Below are positions 62,488-64,000 of a stretch of 64,000 bases of DNA, piece after piece (position 1 is the first letter of the stretch; every line of letters begins with the position of its first letter). The stretch is from Chryseobacterium sp. LAM-KRS1 (GTDB taxonomy: Bacteria; Bacteroidota; Bacteroidia; Flavobacteriales; Weeksellaceae). The stretch spans positions 248,001 to 312,000 of the forward strand of contig NZ_JAAOIZ010000002.1 in NCBI RefSeq assembly GCF_013184525.1, written 5' to 3'. The translations under genes and the position numbers were made by a program. The notes below the pieces were generated by a model, which did no database searches, had not been told where the DNA came from, and was given only the letters and a program-made list of their open reading frames with translations.

Positions 62488-63465
62488 TTATTGCTCAGAA
62501 TAAACATCAGGATTAGCACAATATGGCATTTTTTCTCCTTTTGAAAAAGCAATAATATTTTCCGCTGCTGATTTTGCCATTCCATTCCTTGCTTCAACTG
62601 TTGCGGATCCTATATGTGGCAATACACATACACTGGAAAGTTCGAGGATCGGATCGTCTTTTACAATAGGTTCAGGATTAGTAACATCCAGTCCTGCTCC
62701 CCATATTTCCCTTGAAACCAAAGCTTCATAGAGATCACCCTGATGATGAAAACCTCCTCTTGCCGTATTGATAAAGATAGCATCGGGTTTCATCTTCTCA
62801 AAGACCGATCGGTTAAAAAGGTCTTTATGTTCAGGAATAAAACTGGCATGAATACTCAGAACATCAGACTGCCTGATCAATTCATCAAAAGAAACATATT
62901 GTGCGTTCAACTCCCTTTCAGCTTCTTCGTTATGGTGCCTGTTGTGATAAATGATATTCATATCAAAAGCTTTCAGGGATTTCTTTGCCATTTCAAAACC
63001 AATCCTTCCCAAACCGAAAATCCCTAGGGTTTTGCCGTATAGCTCTTGTCCTAATGCATGAAGGGGATCAAAATCTCCCCAATTCCCCTCCTTTACCTTC
63101 CCATAATTATAACTTGCTCTTCTTGCCACCGATTGCATTAACAAAAACGCAACATCAGAGGTAGCTTTACTTAGGACGTCCGGTGTATTTCCAACCGGTA
63201 TATTTCTACGGGTCGCTTCCTGAATATCCACATGATCGAAACCAACAGAATATAAAGCAATTGCTTGCACATTAGGGCATTCGTTAAAAAAATCCTTGTC
63301 AAATGAATGGGTTCCTACATTGAGAATGGTATCGGTATCCTTGCAATAGTTTATCCACTCTTCATGTGAAAGTTGATCATTTTCAGGGATAATAACATCC
63401 ATTCCAGCCTCTTTCAGCATTTTTATTCCTGCTTCAGGAATTCTTTTATTGATGAATACTTTCAT
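62488..63465 (-). CDS. D-isomer-specific 2-hydroxyacid dehydrogenase
   Basis: A 325-residue NAD(P)-dependent 2-hydroxyacid dehydrogenase, from ATG 63465 (MKVFINKRIPEAGIKMLKEA). An in-frame extension of 46 codons upstream overlaps another gene and is rejected. The Rossmann motif is LGIFGLGRIGFEMAKK; catalytic Arg is in NTARGGF, Glu in NPEPIVKDDP and His in LPHIGSAT. The nearest functional group is glyoxylate/hydroxypyruvate reductase. The C-terminal helix ends KGEKMPYCANPDVY. It follows the small helical gene on the same strand by 71 bp. Confidence 0.9.
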   Translation of the reverse strand: MKVFINKRIPEAGIKMLKEAGMDVIIPENDQLSHEEWINYCKDTDTILNVGTHSFDKDFFNECPNVQAIALYSVGFDHVDIQEATRRNIPVGNTPDVLSKATSDVAFLLMQSVARRASYNYGKVKEGNWGDFDPLHALGQELYGKTLGIFGLGRIGFEMAKKSLKAFDMNIIYHNRHHNEEAERELNAQYVSFDELIRQSDVLSIHASFIPEHKDLFNRSVFEKMKPDAIFINTARGGFHHQGDLYEALVSREIWGAGLDVTNPEPIVKDDPILELSSVCVLPHIGSATVEARNGMAKSAAENIIAFSKGEKMPYCANPDVYSEQ

Positions 63466-63486
63466 TATCTTAACTTTTTTTCCAAT

Positions 63487-63516
63487 AAAAAACCCCACCC
63501 ATTGTCTAAGTGAGGC
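63487..63516 (-). terminator. Weak terminator for the small helical protein gene
   Basis: The arms CCCCAC (63493-63498) and 63510-63515 pair with one mismatch; on the minus strand a T-run follows. It lies 20 bp beyond the stop. Confidence 0.55.
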
Positions 63517-63535
63517 TTTAACTTTAATATAAAAA

Positions 63536-63799
63536 TTACTTCTTCTCTTCTGATTCTCTTCTATTTTTATCGCCGACCCCGGAAGCCATTTTCTGAATTT
63601 CATCGCGGACCTCTTTCGCCGATTTCTGTGCTTGACTTATAAAACCCTGTTTTGTTGCTTCCTGATTTCGGCTCTTCATTTCATTGAAATAATCCTTTGC
63701 TTTTTGAGAATGACTTTCTACATTATATCCCGGATTATTGTAAATGTTTTTCTGAATATTACTAAAGTCGTGTGACGATTTAAATCTGTTTGTGTCCAT
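63536..63799 (-). CDS. Small charged helical protein
   Basis: An 87-residue hydrophilic, helix-rich protein from ATG 63799 (MDTNRFKSSHDFSNIQKNIY); an in-frame ATG at 63805 would add only MI. The middle, VESHSQKAKDYFNEMKSRNQ, then ATKQGFISQAQKSAKEVRDE, forms a heptad-like coil. There is no signal peptide and no Cys. I do not recognise the family; its length and charge fit a cytoplasmic stress or DNA-binding accessory protein, but this is not shown. It is upstream of the 2-hydroxyacid dehydrogenase gene with a weak terminator between them. Confidence 0.6.
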   Translation of the reverse strand: MDTNRFKSSHDFSNIQKNIYNNPGYNVESHSQKAKDYFNEMKSRNQEATKQGFISQAQKSAKEVRDEIQKMASGVGDKNRRESEEKK

Positions 63800-64000
63800 A
63801 ATCATAAGATTTAAGTGATTTCGTCATAGAAAAGCTTCAATTTCTGTTCCGAAAATCAGTGCCGATTTGTCATTTTTCTTTCAATCCTCCGTCACGAAAA
63901 GCCTAGAACCGATTATAGAAATTTTGAATTATAATTACGAATTTATTTTAATCTTATCAATTCCCCTTTCCTTTTAACAATATTTTTATAGTCCCACTGG

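Overview
The window looks like chromosomal DNA of a flavobacterium close to Chryseobacterium. The base composition is AT-rich, and upstream regions repeatedly carry the Bacteroidetes -7 box TAnnTTTG without strong Shine-Dalgarno sites. The gene content also fits this group: a large TPR protein, DUF3857/transglutaminase, DcaP-type porin, DUF4377 lipoprotein, monomeric isocitrate dehydrogenase, urocanase and many VOC, SRPBCC and DinB proteins. I see no rRNA, tRNA, CRISPR array, insertion sequence or prophage.

Layout. 1-12.6 kb: a TPR protein cut by the window edge, an APC permease, a DUF962 membrane protein, a DUF3857/transglutaminase protein, a DUF4377 lipoprotein, an SPFH protein, dGTPase, a Fpg/Nei glycosylase, a GT32 glycosyltransferase, a left-handed beta-helix protein and an SMR exporter. 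12.6-14.9 kb: a long AT-rich leader with a promoter, a 26-codon membrane mini-ORF and a 76-nt three-way-junction fold directly in front of mepB, followed by an AAA ATPase. 14.9-24.2 kb: gcvP, a DcaP-like porin, a Cys-rich mini-protein, a DnaJ-domain protein, an ECF sigma factor with two small membrane or membrane-anchored proteins, and an exported S9 peptidase. 24.3-36.4 kb: an almost unbroken minus-strand block of small stress and detoxification enzymes (DoxX, SRPBCC, VOC, DinB, SDR, alpha/beta hydrolases, DUF763, Tpx) with two Crp/Fnr regulators. One VOC gene in it is a frameshifted pseudogene. 36.5-40.3 kb: isocitrate dehydrogenase and a divergent HxlR/SDR pair. 40.4-45.1 kb: a LytS-type kinase and LytTR regulator flanked by two operons (di-haem P460 protein + lipoprotein; DUF1223 thiol protein + DoxX). 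45.2-64 kb: an MBL/MFS pair, an AKR with its AraC regulator, an S41 peptidase, AraC and RclC-like group, a second sigma factor with a membrane partner, an SDR, GapN-like ALDH, exported Tpx, urocanase and a 2-hydroxyacid dehydrogenase.

The strongest new observation is in the LytTR region. Both flanking operons carry a matching direct repeat with exactly 21 bp between repeat starts, and in both the second repeat begins exactly 39 bp before the -7 box. This suggests that one two-component system controls a four-gene envelope redox module. A second good case is the AKR/AraC pair, where one 13-bp element occurs three times, two of them 21 bp apart next to the AKR promoter and one next to the AraC promoter. 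The third is the structured leader with a mini-ORF in front of mepB. All functional assignments come from motif and family recognition by reading; no database search was run.
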